DNA of 14,051 nucleotides, from positions 1 to 14,051 of the forward strand of contig CALDKD010000057.1 of the NCBI GenBank assembly GCA_937898885.1, in the 5' to 3' direction. The notes beneath the pieces are model-generated. The model was given only the letters and a program-made list of their open reading frames with translations, was not told the origin of the DNA and did not search any database. This DNA comes from an uncultured Bacteroidales bacterium (GTDB lineage Bacteria; Bacteroidota; Bacteroidia; Bacteroidales; Bacteroidaceae). Made by a program: the position numbers and the translations under genes. Numbering within the stretch: the stretch's first letter is position 1; each line of letters starts with the position of its first letter. Shown in pieces: positions 5,511-14,051 of this stretch.

Positions 5511-8500
5511 TCAATTATTCTGATCAGCCTCGTCAAAGTCAGTCACAATGGTGCGGCCTGACTGAAGTTTCTCGTACTCATCCTTGTTGGCAACGATGAT
5601 GTGATCGAAGTCGCGCAGACCGGTACCGGCAGGAATCAGGTGACCGCAGATAACGTTCTCCTTCATACCCATCAGGTAGTCTGACTTGCCGTTGATGGCA
5701 GCCTCGTTCAACACCTTTGTTGTCTCCTGGAATGATGCGGCAGACATAAAGCTCGAAGTCTGAAGAGCGGCACGAGTGATACCCTGCAGAACCTGAGTTG
5801 ATGTAGCCGGACGGGCATCGCGGGTCTGAACCAGCTTGAGGTCCTTACGCTTCAGCATTGAGTTCTCATCGCGAAGCTTACGGGCTGTTACAATCTGGCC
5901 GGCCATCATAGTCTCGGAGTCACCCGGATCAACAACATACTTCTTACCCCAGATACGGTCGTTCTCGTCCATGAACTCCAGCTTGTCAACGTACTGCTGC
6001 TCAAGGAAGCGGGTATCGCCCGGATCATTGATCTCAACCTTACGCATCATCTGGCGGACGATAATCTCAAAGTGCTTATCGTTAATCTTCACACCCTGCA
6101 GACGATAGACATCCTGCACCTCGTTCACGATATACTCCTGAACAGCGGTCGGGCCCTTGATTGCAAGGATGTCCGACGGAGTGATGACACCGTCTGACAG
6201 AGGAGTACCGGCGCGTACATAATCGCCCTCCTGAACCAGAATCTGCTTTGACAGGGCTACCAGGTACTTGCGTTCCTCGCCTGTACGTGACACAACGGAA
6301 ATCTCACGGTTACCACGCTTTACCTTACCCATATTGATGGTACCGTCAATCTCGGCAACAACAGCCGGGTTAGACGGGTTACGGGCCTCGAACAGCTCAG
6401 TTACTCGTGGCAGACCACCGGTGATATCACCAGCCTTACCCTGAACACGTGGAATCTTTACAAGGATGTCACCGGCTGCAAGCTTCTGACCGTCCTTAAC
6501 AACAACGTGACCACCTACAGGCAGGTTGTATGAGCGGATAATCTCGCCATTATTGTCAACGATGTGTGCTGTAGGAATCTTAGTCTTGTCGTGAGTCTCA
6601 GTGATGATGATCTCCTCAAGACCGGTTGACTCATCTGACTCAACCTTATATGTCACACCCTGGATGACAGAGTCAAGACTTACAGAACCTTCAGCCTCAG
6701 TAATGATGACAGCGTTGAACGGATCCCACTCTGCAATCAAATCGCCCTTCTTTACGACAGCATTGTCGCTGATATAGAGAGATGAGCCGTAAGGCAGTGT
6801 ATGTGTTGAGAGGACGATGCCTGTGTTCTGGTCAATGAACTTGGCCTCACCCAGACGGCCTACAACGATACGATATGCTGTGCCATCCTCCTTCTTTGCG
6901 TCAACCGTACGAAGCTCCTCGAACTCGACGCGTGAATCGTTCTTGGCCACCAGACGTGAGTTGGCGGCGATGTTCGATGCGGTACCACCGGCGTGGAATG
7001 TACGAAGTGTAAGCTGTGTACCAGGCTCACCGATTGACTGAGCTGCGATAACGCCTACAGCCTCGCCCTTCTCAACGAGACGGCTGGTTGCCAGGTTACG
7101 GCCATAACACTTGGCGCATACACCATGCTTTGACTCGCAGGTGAGCACTGAGCGGATCTCCACAGTCTCAATAGGAGACTCGTCAATCTTCTTGGCAACA
7201 TCCTCGGTAATCATATCGCCACCGGCAACCAGAAGCTCTCCGGTTGTAGGATGAATGACATCGTGTACGGATACACGGCCAAGGATTCTCTCATACAGTG
7301 ACGCTACAACCTCGTCGTTCTCCTTCAATGCGCTGCAGACAAGTCCGCGGAGTGTGCCGCAGTCCTCCTCTGTGATGATGACATCGTGGCTTACATCAAC
7401 AAGACGACGTGTCAGATAACCGGCATCGGCAGTCTTAAGAGCGGTATCGGCAAGACCCTTACGGGCACCGTGTGTTGAGATGAAGTACTCAAGCACTGAC
7501 AGACCCTCCTTGAAGTTAGACAGAATCGGGTTCTCAATAATCTGAGCTCCCTCAGCGCCTGCCTTCTGCGGCTTGGCCATCAGACCACGCATACCGGAGA
7601 GCTGACGAATCTGCTCCTTAGATCCACGGGCGCCTGAGTCAAGCATCATATATACTGAGTTGAAGCCCTGGTCATCGGATGAGATGGTCTTCATAAGAAC
7701 CTTGGAGAGGTCCTCGTTGACGTGGGTCCATACATCAATAACCTTGTTGTAACGCTCGTTATCGGTGATAAGACCCATATTGTACTCTGCAAGGATACCC
7801 TCAACCTCCTCGTTGCCCTTGGCTACGAGCTCCTCCTTCTCGGCAGGGATGATGATATCGTTCAGGTTGAACGACAGACCGCCCTTGAATGCCATCTTGT
7901 ATCCCAGATTCTTGATTCCATCCAGGAACTCGCAGGCACGGCTTACACCTACCTTCTTGATGGTATCGCTGATGAGGTCACGCAGAGTTTTCTTTGAAAT
8001 GATATAGTTTACATATCCAACCTCGTCCGGAACAATCTCATTCACGATGATTCGGCCTACTGATGTCTCAACAAGATGCTTGATGAAGTTACCCTGCTCA
8101 TCAACATCCTTAACCATAACCTTTACTACAGCGTGGATATCTACACGACCCTCGTTGTAGGCAATCATTGCCTCCTCAGGACCGTAGAATGTCATACCCT
8201 CACCCTTCACTTTCTCAATGTAGTTGCCATCGGCATCCTTCACTGAGCGGCGCAGCTTGGTGATGTAGTAGAGACCGAGTACCATATCCTGTGCGGGAAC
8301 GGTGATAGGAGCACCGTTTGCAGGGTTAAGGATATTGTGTGACTGAAGCATCAGCATCTGAGCCTCAAGCACAGCCTCATTGCTCAGAGGAAGGTGAACA
8401 GCCATCTGGTCACCATCGAAGTCGGCGTTGAAAGCGGTACAGGCGAGTGGGTGCAGCTGAATGGCCTTACCCTCAATCATCTTAGGCTGGAAGGCCTGGA

Positions 8501-9851
8501 TACCCAGACGGTGAAGTGTCGGGGCACGGTTAAGAAGAACTGGATGACCCTTCATTACGTACTCAAGGATATCCCAGATAACCGGATCCTTGCGGTCAAC
8601 GATCTTCTTGGCGGACTTCACGGTCTTGACGATTCCACGCTCAATGAGCTTGCGGATAATGAACGGCTTGTACAGCTCGGCTGCCATAAGCTTCGGCAGA
8701 CCGCACTCACCCATCTTCAGCTCAGGACCGACAACGATAACTGAACGTGCTGAATAGTCAACACGCTTACCGAGAAGGTTCTGGCGGAAGCGGCCCTGCT
8801 TACCCTTGAGAGAATCACTGAGTGACTTGAGAGGACGGTTGGCCTCGCTCTTTACGGCGCTGGACTTACGGCTGTTGTCAAACAAGCTGTCAACGGCCTC
8901 CTGGAGCATACGTTTCTCATTACGGAGAATAACCTCAGGAGCCTTTATCTCTATAAGTTTCTTTAATCGGTTGTTACGGATGATAACCCTGCGGTACAGG
9001 TCGTTCAGGTCTGATGTGGCAAAACGGCCGCCATCCAGAGGAACCAACGGACGGAGCTCAGGCGGTGTGACAGGAATAACCTTCAGCACCATCCACTCAG
9101 GACGGTTCAAATCGCCTGATGCGCGGAATGACTCCACTACCTGCAGACGCTTCAGGGCCTCTGTCTTGCGCTGCTGTGACGTATCGCTGTTGGCACGGGC
9201 ACGAAGCTCGGCAGCCAGCTGGTCAAGGTCAAGCTTGCTGAGCAGATCGTAGATAGCCTCGGCACCCATCTTGGCAATGAACTTGTCAGGATTGGTATCC
9301 TCAAGCATCTGATTCTCCTTTGGCAGGTTGTCAATGATATTCAGGTACTCCTCCTCTGAGAGCAGGTCCTGACAGGCTGATCCAATCTGGCCCTTGCCAC
9401 TCTCGGCATAGACACCCGGCTGGATAACCACGTAACGCTCGTAATAGATGATTGAGTCAAGCTGCTTGGTAGGAATGCCCAGCAGATAGCCAATCTTATT
9501 AGGAAGTGAGCGGAAATACCAGATATGAGCCACAGGCACAATCAGTGCGATGTGTCCCATACGCTCACGACGTACTTTCTTCTCGGTAACCTCTACACCG
9601 CAACGGTCGCAGACGATACCTTTATAACGGATGCGCTTGTACTTTCCGCAATGGCACTCATAATCCTTCACAGGACCGAAGATACGCTCGCAGAACAGAC
9701 CGTCACGCTCTGGCTTATATGTACGATAGTTTATTGTCTCAGGTTTCAACACCTCACCGCTGGAGTTCGCCAACATCTCCTCAGGCGACGCCAGACTGAT
9801 GGTGATCTTCGAGAAATTGCTCTTTGTCTTAATATCTTTCTTAAAAGGCAT
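5511..9851 (-). CDS. rpoC: DNA-directed RNA polymerase subunit beta'
   Basis: RpoC is the largest subunit of RNA polymerase and carries the catalytic centre. The 1446-residue product is full length for Bacteroidota. Visible landmarks are the N-terminal zinc site (Cys66, 68, 81, 84), the NADFDGDQ motif with magnesium-binding Asp477, 479 and 481, the bridge helix (about 801-820, ADTALKTADAGYLTRRLVDV), the second zinc site (Cys831, 905, 912, 915) and the trigger-loop region (GEPGTQLTLRTFHAGG, 941-956). It starts 25 nt after the rpoB stop, with a purine-rich AAGAAGAA just before the ATG, and shares the rpoB transcript. Nothing is truncated or missing. Confidence 0.99.
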   Translation of the reverse strand: MPFKKDIKTKSNFSKITISLASPEEMLANSSGEVLKPETINYRTYKPERDGLFCERIFGPVKDYECHCGKYKRIRYKGIVCDRCGVEVTEKKVRRERMGHIALIVPVAHIWYFRSLPNKIGYLLGIPTKQLDSIIYYERYVVIQPGVYAESGKGQIGSACQDLLSEEEYLNIIDNLPKENQMLEDTNPDKFIAKMGAEAIYDLLSKLDLDQLAAELRARANSDTSQQRKTEALKRLQVVESFRASGDLNRPEWMVLKVIPVTPPELRPLVPLDGGRFATSDLNDLYRRVIIRNNRLKKLIEIKAPEVILRNEKRMLQEAVDSLFDNSRKSSAVKSEANRPLKSLSDSLKGKQGRFRQNLLGKRVDYSARSVIVVGPELKMGECGLPKLMAAELYKPFIIRKLIERGIVKTVKSAKKIVDRKDPVIWDILEYVMKGHPVLLNRAPTLHRLGIQAFQPKMIEGKAIQLHPLACTAFNADFDGDQMAVHLPLSNEAVLEAQMLMLQSHNILNPANGAPITVPAQDMVLGLYYITKLRRSVKDADGNYIEKVKGEGMTFYGPEEAMIAYNEGRVDIHAVVKVMVKDVDEQGNFIKHLVETSVGRIIVNEIVPDEVGYVNYIISKKTLRDLISDTIKKVGVSRACEFLDGIKNLGYKMAFKGGLSFNLNDIIIPAEKEELVAKGNEEVEGILAEYNMGLITDNERYNKVIDVWTHVNEDLSKVLMKTISSDDQGFNSVYMMLDSGARGSKEQIRQLSGMRGLMAKPQKAGAEGAQIIENPILSNFKEGLSVLEYFISTHGARKGLADTALKTADAGYLTRRLVDVSHDVIITEEDCGTLRGLVCSALKENDEVVASLYERILGRVSVHDVIHPTTGELLVAGGDMITEDVAKKIDESPIETVEIRSVLTCESKHGVCAKCYGRNLATSRLVEKGEAVGVIAAQSIGEPGTQLTLRTFHAGGTASNIAANSRLVAKNDSRVEFEELRTVDAKKEDGTAYRIVVGRLGEAKFIDQNTGIVLSTHTLPYGSSLYISDNAVVKKGDLIAEWDPFNAVIITEAEGSVSLDSVIQGVTYKVESDESTGLEEIIITETHDKTKIPTAHIVDNNGEIIRSYNLPVGGHVVVKDGQKLAAGDILVKIPRVQGKAGDITGGLPRVTELFEARNPSNPAVVAEIDGTINMGKVKRGNREISVVSRTGEERKYLVALSKQILVQEGDYVRAGTPLSDGVITPSDILAIKGPTAVQEYIVNEVQDVYRLQGVKINDKHFEIIVRQMMRKVEINDPGDTRFLEQQYVDKLEFMDENDRIWGKKYVVDPGDSETMMAGQIVTARKLRDENSMLKRKDLKLVQTRDARPATSTQVLQGITRAALQTSSFMSAASFQETTKVLNEAAINGKSDYLMGMKENVICGHLIPAGTGLRDFDHIIVANKDEYEKLQSGRTIVTDFDEADQNN

Positions 9852-9876
9852 ATTCTTCTTGAATTATAGTGATGAA

Positions 9877-12800
9877 TTAATCGAGTGCGATGCTCAGTCC
9901 AAGTCCGCGAAGCTCGTGCAACAGAACGTTGAGAGACTCCGGAATACCTGGAGTTGGCATAGGATCACCCTTGACAATTGCCTCGTATGCCTTGGAACGG
10001 CCGGTAACGTCATCAGACTTGATGGTAAGAATCTCCTGCAGCACGTGCGATGCGCCGAATGCCTCAAGAGCCCAGACCTCCATCTCTCCGAAACGCTGAC
10101 CACCGAACTGAGCCTTACCTCCAAGAGGCTGCTGTGTAATCAGTGAGTACGGGCCGATGGAACGGGCGTGCATCTTATCCTCAACCATATGGCCGAGCTT
10201 AAGCATATAGGTTACACCTACTGTAGCACACTGGTCAAACGGCTCACCGGTACCACCATCATACAACTGGGTCTTGCCATAGCGTGGCAGGCCAGCCTTG
10301 TCGGTCCACTCGTTCAGGTCATCAATGGATGCTCCGTCAAAGATAGGAGTTGCGAACTTGACACCAAGCTCACGTCCCGCATGACCAAGAACAGCCTCGA
10401 AAATCTGACCGATGTTCATACGTGAAGGCACACCCAGCGGGTTCAGAACGATATCGACAGGACGACCATCTGCAAGGAACGGCATATCCTCCTGCTTTAC
10501 AACGCGGCTCACGATACCCTTGTTACCGTGACGGCCGGCCATCTTATCGCCCACGCCAATCTTACGCTTCTTGGCAATATATACCTTAGCCATCTGGATA
10601 ACGCCTGAAGGCAGCTCATCACCAATGGTAATGGCAAACTTGCGACGCTTGTTCTCTGCATCGTACTCCTTGTACTTACGCAGATAATTTACAATAAGAC
10701 GGCTGATAAGCTCGTTGGTATGCTCATCGCTGGTCCACTCGTTGGACTGTATTGAGAAATAGTCGATATTTACAAGATTCTCCTTGTTGAAGCGTGCTCC
10801 CTTTGGAATGACATCAGTGCCAAGCAGGTCGCATACACCCTGGGATACCTTCTTCTCGGTAAGCTTCAACAGCTTCTCCACGAGAGTCTCCTTCAGAGCG
10901 CCGGTCTGCTCCTCAAACTCCTCGTCAATCAGAGGCAGACGAGCCTTCTCCGCGCTCTTTGAGCCACGGGTCTTGATGACACGCGCAAAGAGTTTCTTGT
11001 CAATGACAACACCCTTCAATGAAGGAGAAGCCTTCAGTGAGGCATCCTTCACATCACCGGCCTTATCGCCGAAGATAGCGCGAAGCAGTTTCTCCTCAGG
11101 TGAAGGATCAGACTCACCCTTCGGTGTAATCTTACCTATCAATATATCGCCTGGCTCAACGTATGCGCCAATGCGGATGATACCATTCTCGTCCAGATCC
11201 TTGGTGGCATCCTCGCTGACGTTTGGAATATCGGCGGTAAGCTCCTCCATGCCACGCTTGGTCTCACGGACCTCAAGAGCGAACTCATCTACGTGTACGG
11301 AAGTAAGGATATCCTCACGGACAACGCGCTCGTTAAGCACGATGGCATCCTCGTAGTTGTAACCCTTCCAAGGCATATATGCCACAAGCAGGTTCTTTCC
11401 GAGAGCAAGCTCACCATTGGCGGTTGAGTAACCCTCAGTAAGAATGTCACCGGCCTTCACGCGATCGCCCTTCTCGCAGATAGGACGAAGGTCGATGGTC
11501 ATATTCTGGTTGGTACGGCGGAACTTAGGAATCTTGTACTCCTTCTCTGCCGGCTCGAAGCTTACGAACTCATCCTCGTCAGTACGGTCATACAGAATGC
11601 GGATAGTAGCCGCGTCAACGTATGTGACAACGCCGTCACCCTCGGCTGTGAGCTGTGTACGTGAATCCTGGGCAAGCTGCTTCTCGATACCGGTACCTAC
11701 GATAGGAGCCTCGGTACGCATAAGAGGAACTGCCTGACGCATCATGTTTGATCCCATCAACGCACGGTTGGCATCATCGTGCTCAAGGAACGGAATCAAT
11801 GCGGCTGCGATGGAGGCAATCTGCTGAGGCGATACATCCATCAGCTCAACCTCTTCCGGAGGCACAACCGGGAAGTCCGCGTCGCGGCGGGCCTTAACCT
11901 TTGTGCGGATAAACTTACCGTTCTCATCGTATGGGGCATTACCCTGACCTATAATCTTACCCTCTTCCTCCTCGGCAGTGAGATACAGAACCTCGTCATT
12001 GCTGAGATTAACGAGGCTGTCTGCCACCTTGCGGTAAGGAGTCTCGATGAAACCAAGGTCATTTATCTTTGCATAGATACAAAGTGATGAGATAAGACCG
12101 ATGTTAGGTCCCTCAGGGGTCTCAATAGGACAGAGACGGCCATAATGTGTATAGTGCACGTCGCGGACCTCAAATCCGGCACGGTCACGTGACAGACCGC
12201 CAGGACCAAGGGCTGACATACGACGCTTGTGCGTAATCTCAGCCAACGGGTTGGTCTGGTCCATAAACTGTGACAACGGATTGGTTCCGAAGAACGAGTT
12301 GATGACTGAAGAGACAGTCTTCGCGTTAATAAGGTCTGTAGGCTTGAACACCTCGTTGTCGCGAACGTTCATACGCTCACGGATGGTGCGGGCCATACGG
12401 GCAAGACCAACTGCGAACTGATTGCTGAGCTGCTCGCCTACAGTGCGTACACGACGGTTGCTCAAGTGATCAATATCATCAACAACAGCCTTTGAGTTAA
12501 CCAACTCAATAAGATACTTAATGATCTCGATGATGTCCTCCTTGGTCAGAACACCGATTGACATATCGGTCGAGAGACCAAGCTTGCGGTTTACGCGATA
12601 ACGGCCCACCTCTCCAAGGTCATAGCGCTTGTCAGAGAAGAACAGGTTGTTGATGACATCGCGTGCCATTGCGTCATCAGCAGGATCGGCATTGCGCAAC
12701 AGTCTGTAGATATAAACTACAGCCTGACGCTCTGAGTTGCAGGTATCCTTCTGCAATGTATTGAATATGATAGAGTAATCGGACTGTCCTGCATCCTCCT

Positions 12801-13689
12801 TGTGCAGAAGGATTGACTCCTCGCCCGACTCCAGAATAGCGTCGATATGCTCAGGCTGAATCTCTGTCTCACGCTCCAGAATAATCTCGTGACGATCCAG
12901 TGATATAACCTCACCGGTATCAGCATCGGCGAAGTCCTCCTGATATGTGTGAAGAATACGCGCGGCAAGCTTGCGGCCTACGCATTTCTTTAAGTTTGCT
13001 TTCGTTACCTTTACCTCTTCCGCCAGATTGAATATATCAAGGATCTGACGATCGGTCTCGAAACCGATGGCGCGCAACAGAGTGGTTACCGGCAACTTCT
13101 TCTTACGGTCGATGTATGCGTACATCACCTGATTGATGTCGGTGGCGAACTCTATCCAGGAACCCTTGAACGGTATGATTCTAGCGCTGTAGAGCGGAGT
13201 TCCGTTTGAATGGATGCTCTGGCCGAAGAACACACCTGGCGAACGGTGCAACTGCGATACGACTACGCGCTCTGCACCACTGATTACAAATGTACCCTGC
13301 TCGGTCATATAAGGAATCGGACCGAGATAGACATCCTGTATTACAGTATCAAAATCCTCGTGATCGGGATCTGTACAATACAGTTTTAACTTTGCCTTGA
13401 GGGGTACGCTATATGTCAGACCATGCTCCAGACACTCTTCAATGGTGTAGCGTGGAGGGTCTATGAAATAATCCAGAAACTCCAGAACAAAATTGTTTCT
13501 GGTATCGGCTATTGGGAAATTATCGGAAAATACCTTGTAGAGTCCCTCATTCTTTCTATTTTCCGGGGGTGTATCCAACTGAAGGAAATCCTTAAAAGAC
13601 TTGAGCTGGACTTCAAGAAAGTCCGGACAAGGCATCGGATTCCTGACGGATGCGAAATTAACTCTCTGGCTGTCAGTACGTGAAGACAT
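9877..13689 (-). CDS. rpoB: DNA-directed RNA polymerase subunit beta
   Basis: RpoB, 1270 residues, is full length for Bacteroidota. It forms one side of the active-site cleft and, in most bacteria, the rifampicin pocket. The pocket (about 468-500) reads GTNPLSQFMDQTNPL then EITHKRRMSALGPGG. Residues Gln474, Asp477, His487 and Ser492, equal to E. coli 513, 516, 526 and 531, are the sensitive type. CPIETPEGPNIGLI follows (520-533), and GVGDKMAGRHGNKG and the conserved C-terminal GGKAQFGGQRFGEMEVWALEA are intact. The ATG at 13687-13689 begins MSSRTDSQRV; there is no Shine-Dalgarno sequence, as is usual in the phylum. It lies between rplL and rpoC in the conserved order. Confidence 0.99.
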   Translation of the reverse strand: MSSRTDSQRVNFASVRNPMPCPDFLEVQLKSFKDFLQLDTPPENRKNEGLYKVFSDNFPIADTRNNFVLEFLDYFIDPPRYTIEECLEHGLTYSVPLKAKLKLYCTDPDHEDFDTVIQDVYLGPIPYMTEQGTFVISGAERVVVSQLHRSPGVFFGQSIHSNGTPLYSARIIPFKGSWIEFATDINQVMYAYIDRKKKLPVTTLLRAIGFETDRQILDIFNLAEEVKVTKANLKKCVGRKLAARILHTYQEDFADADTGEVISLDRHEIILERETEIQPEHIDAILESGEESILLHKEDAGQSDYSIIFNTLQKDTCNSERQAVVYIYRLLRNADPADDAMARDVINNLFFSDKRYDLGEVGRYRVNRKLGLSTDMSIGVLTKEDIIEIIKYLIELVNSKAVVDDIDHLSNRRVRTVGEQLSNQFAVGLARMARTIRERMNVRDNEVFKPTDLINAKTVSSVINSFFGTNPLSQFMDQTNPLAEITHKRRMSALGPGGLSRDRAGFEVRDVHYTHYGRLCPIETPEGPNIGLISSLCIYAKINDLGFIETPYRKVADSLVNLSNDEVLYLTAEEEEGKIIGQGNAPYDENGKFIRTKVKARRDADFPVVPPEEVELMDVSPQQIASIAAALIPFLEHDDANRALMGSNMMRQAVPLMRTEAPIVGTGIEKQLAQDSRTQLTAEGDGVVTYVDAATIRILYDRTDEDEFVSFEPAEKEYKIPKFRRTNQNMTIDLRPICEKGDRVKAGDILTEGYSTANGELALGKNLLVAYMPWKGYNYEDAIVLNERVVREDILTSVHVDEFALEVRETKRGMEELTADIPNVSEDATKDLDENGIIRIGAYVEPGDILIGKITPKGESDPSPEEKLLRAIFGDKAGDVKDASLKASPSLKGVVIDKKLFARVIKTRGSKSAEKARLPLIDEEFEEQTGALKETLVEKLLKLTEKKVSQGVCDLLGTDVIPKGARFNKENLVNIDYFSIQSNEWTSDEHTNELISRLIVNYLRKYKEYDAENKRRKFAITIGDELPSGVIQMAKVYIAKKRKIGVGDKMAGRHGNKGIVSRVVKQEDMPFLADGRPVDIVLNPLGVPSRMNIGQIFEAVLGHAGRELGVKFATPIFDGASIDDLNEWTDKAGLPRYGKTQLYDGGTGEPFDQCATVGVTYMLKLGHMVEDKMHARSIGPYSLITQQPLGGKAQFGGQRFGEMEVWALEAFGASHVLQEILTIKSDDVTGRSKAYEAIVKGDPMPTPGIPESLNVLLHELRGLGLSIALD

Positions 13690-13730
13690 AAATTGAGGTG
13701 AAAGATTTGGAGATGTTGTAATAAACGCAC

Positions 13731-13776
13731 AAAAAGGTTAAGTGCCCACGGCGGCCTTTCAGCCGCCTTGTGGGCA
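13731..13776 (-). terminator. Attenuator-like hairpin between rplL and rpoB
   Basis: TGCCCAC (13743-13749) pairs with GTGGGCA (13770-13776), and GGCGGC (13750-13755) with GCCGCC (13762-13767), with a 2-nt bulge and a 6-nt loop: 13 bp in all. On the minus strand CTTAACC and then five T (13735-13731) follow. The T run is short and set off by 7 nt, which suggests partial termination. An attenuator at this place is known in E. coli, where it lowers rpoBC transcription relative to the ribosomal genes. An RNA-processing site is an alternative. Confidence 0.7.
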
Positions 13777-13805
13777 TTAACCATTACCTGACCAGCAGGT
13801 CTTTG

Positions 13806-14051
13806 TTATTTAAGCTCAACCTCTGCTCCAGCCTCCTCGAGAGTCTTCTTCAGAGACTCAGCCTCGTTCTTTGCAAGGCCCTCCTTAACGGTGCTAGGTG
13901 CAGCGTCAACAAGATCCTTAGCCTCCTTCAGACCCAGACCGCAAGCTTCCTTGACTGCCTTTACAACTCCGAGCTTGTTAGCTCCAAAGCTCTTCAGAAC
14001 TACGTCGAATGAAGACTTCTCCTCTGCAGCCTCAGCAGCGGCAGCAGGACC
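13806..14051 (-). CDS. rplL: 50S ribosomal protein L7/L12, C-terminal part
   Basis: The 81 visible residues are the end of the hinge (GPAAAAEAAEEK, Ala/Glu-rich) and the whole C-terminal domain, which recruits translation factors to the ribosomal stalk. Landmarks are FDVVLKSFGANKLGVVKAVKEA, GLGLKEAKDLVDAAP, KEGLAKNEAESLKK and the ending LEEAGAEVELK, all very close to the well-known L7/L12 sequence. The stop is TAA at 13808-13806. The N-terminal dimerisation domain and start lie beyond the right edge. It is the last ribosomal gene before the attenuator and rpoB, 116 nt away. Confidence 0.97.
   Translation of the reverse strand, partial: GPAAAAEAAEEKSSFDVVLKSFGANKLGVVKAVKEACGLGLKEAKDLVDAAPSTVKEGLAKNEAESLKKTLEEAGAEVELK

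Noticed and set aside
12190..12290. Rifampicin-resistance substitutions in RpoB
   Set aside because: The residues equal to E. coli 513, 516, 526 and 531 are all the sensitive type.
5836..13683. Many open frames antisense to rpoB and rpoC (up to 190 codons)
   Set aside because: They are shadows of highly conserved genes, Ser/Arg-rich, with no recognisable domain or start signal.
1..14051. CRISPR array, insertion sequence, phage or defence system
   Set aside because: No spaced repeats, transposase, integrase, terminal repeats or known defence motif; the only short tandem repeat is coding.

Overview
The window is chromosomal DNA of a Bacteroidota bacterium, most likely of the order Bacteroidales. 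The evidence is RpoB and RpoC of the Bacteroides/Prevotella type, promoter-like TAnnTTTG boxes, starts without Shine-Dalgarno sequences, and lineage-typical accessory proteins (a WG-repeat lipoprotein, a protein ending in a BspA-like leucine-rich repeat, and a regulator with an ISxSTLxRLWGY signature). The family or genus cannot be fixed from this sequence.

Right part (about 5.5-14.05 kb): the end of rplL (cut by the window edge), then rpoB and rpoC, all on the minus strand. A hairpin followed by five T lies between rplL and rpoB and looks like an attenuator. A stronger hairpin with a T-rich tail lies after rpoC and ends the operon. The rifampicin-pocket residues of RpoB are the sensitive type.

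Middle part (about 3.4-5.5 kb): a small regulator-like gene (minus) and a membrane-anchored Ser/Thr kinase gene (plus) diverge from a 47-bp gap with overlapping promoter-like boxes. The kinase runs convergently into the rpoC terminator. The 295-bp gap left of the regulator holds an almost perfect 22-bp-stem hairpin, a smaller hairpin, a weak promoter-like box, and a tandem TGTCA-type 10-mer pair. The same 10-mer pair recurs at the kinase start. I infer a shared control site that may link the regulator, the kinase and the exported-protein genes.

Left part (about 0.3-3.4 kb): two minus-strand genes 34 nt apart, probably one operon. They encode a 625-residue exported protein (YwqK/MORN-like repeats, a charged coiled coil with 11-residue repeats, a BspA-like end) and a 389-residue WG-repeat lipoprotein with an acidic tail.

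Left edge (1-298): no gene, but dense RNA-like structure. A rod of nested stems (33-187) is followed on the minus strand by a hairpin and T tract at the very edge, and preceded by a TAnnTTTG box. This is best read as a minus-strand non-coding RNA of about 240 nt with 6S-like architecture. Its strand and family remain unproven. It is the most interesting unannotated element here, with the kinase/regulator/exported-protein module second.
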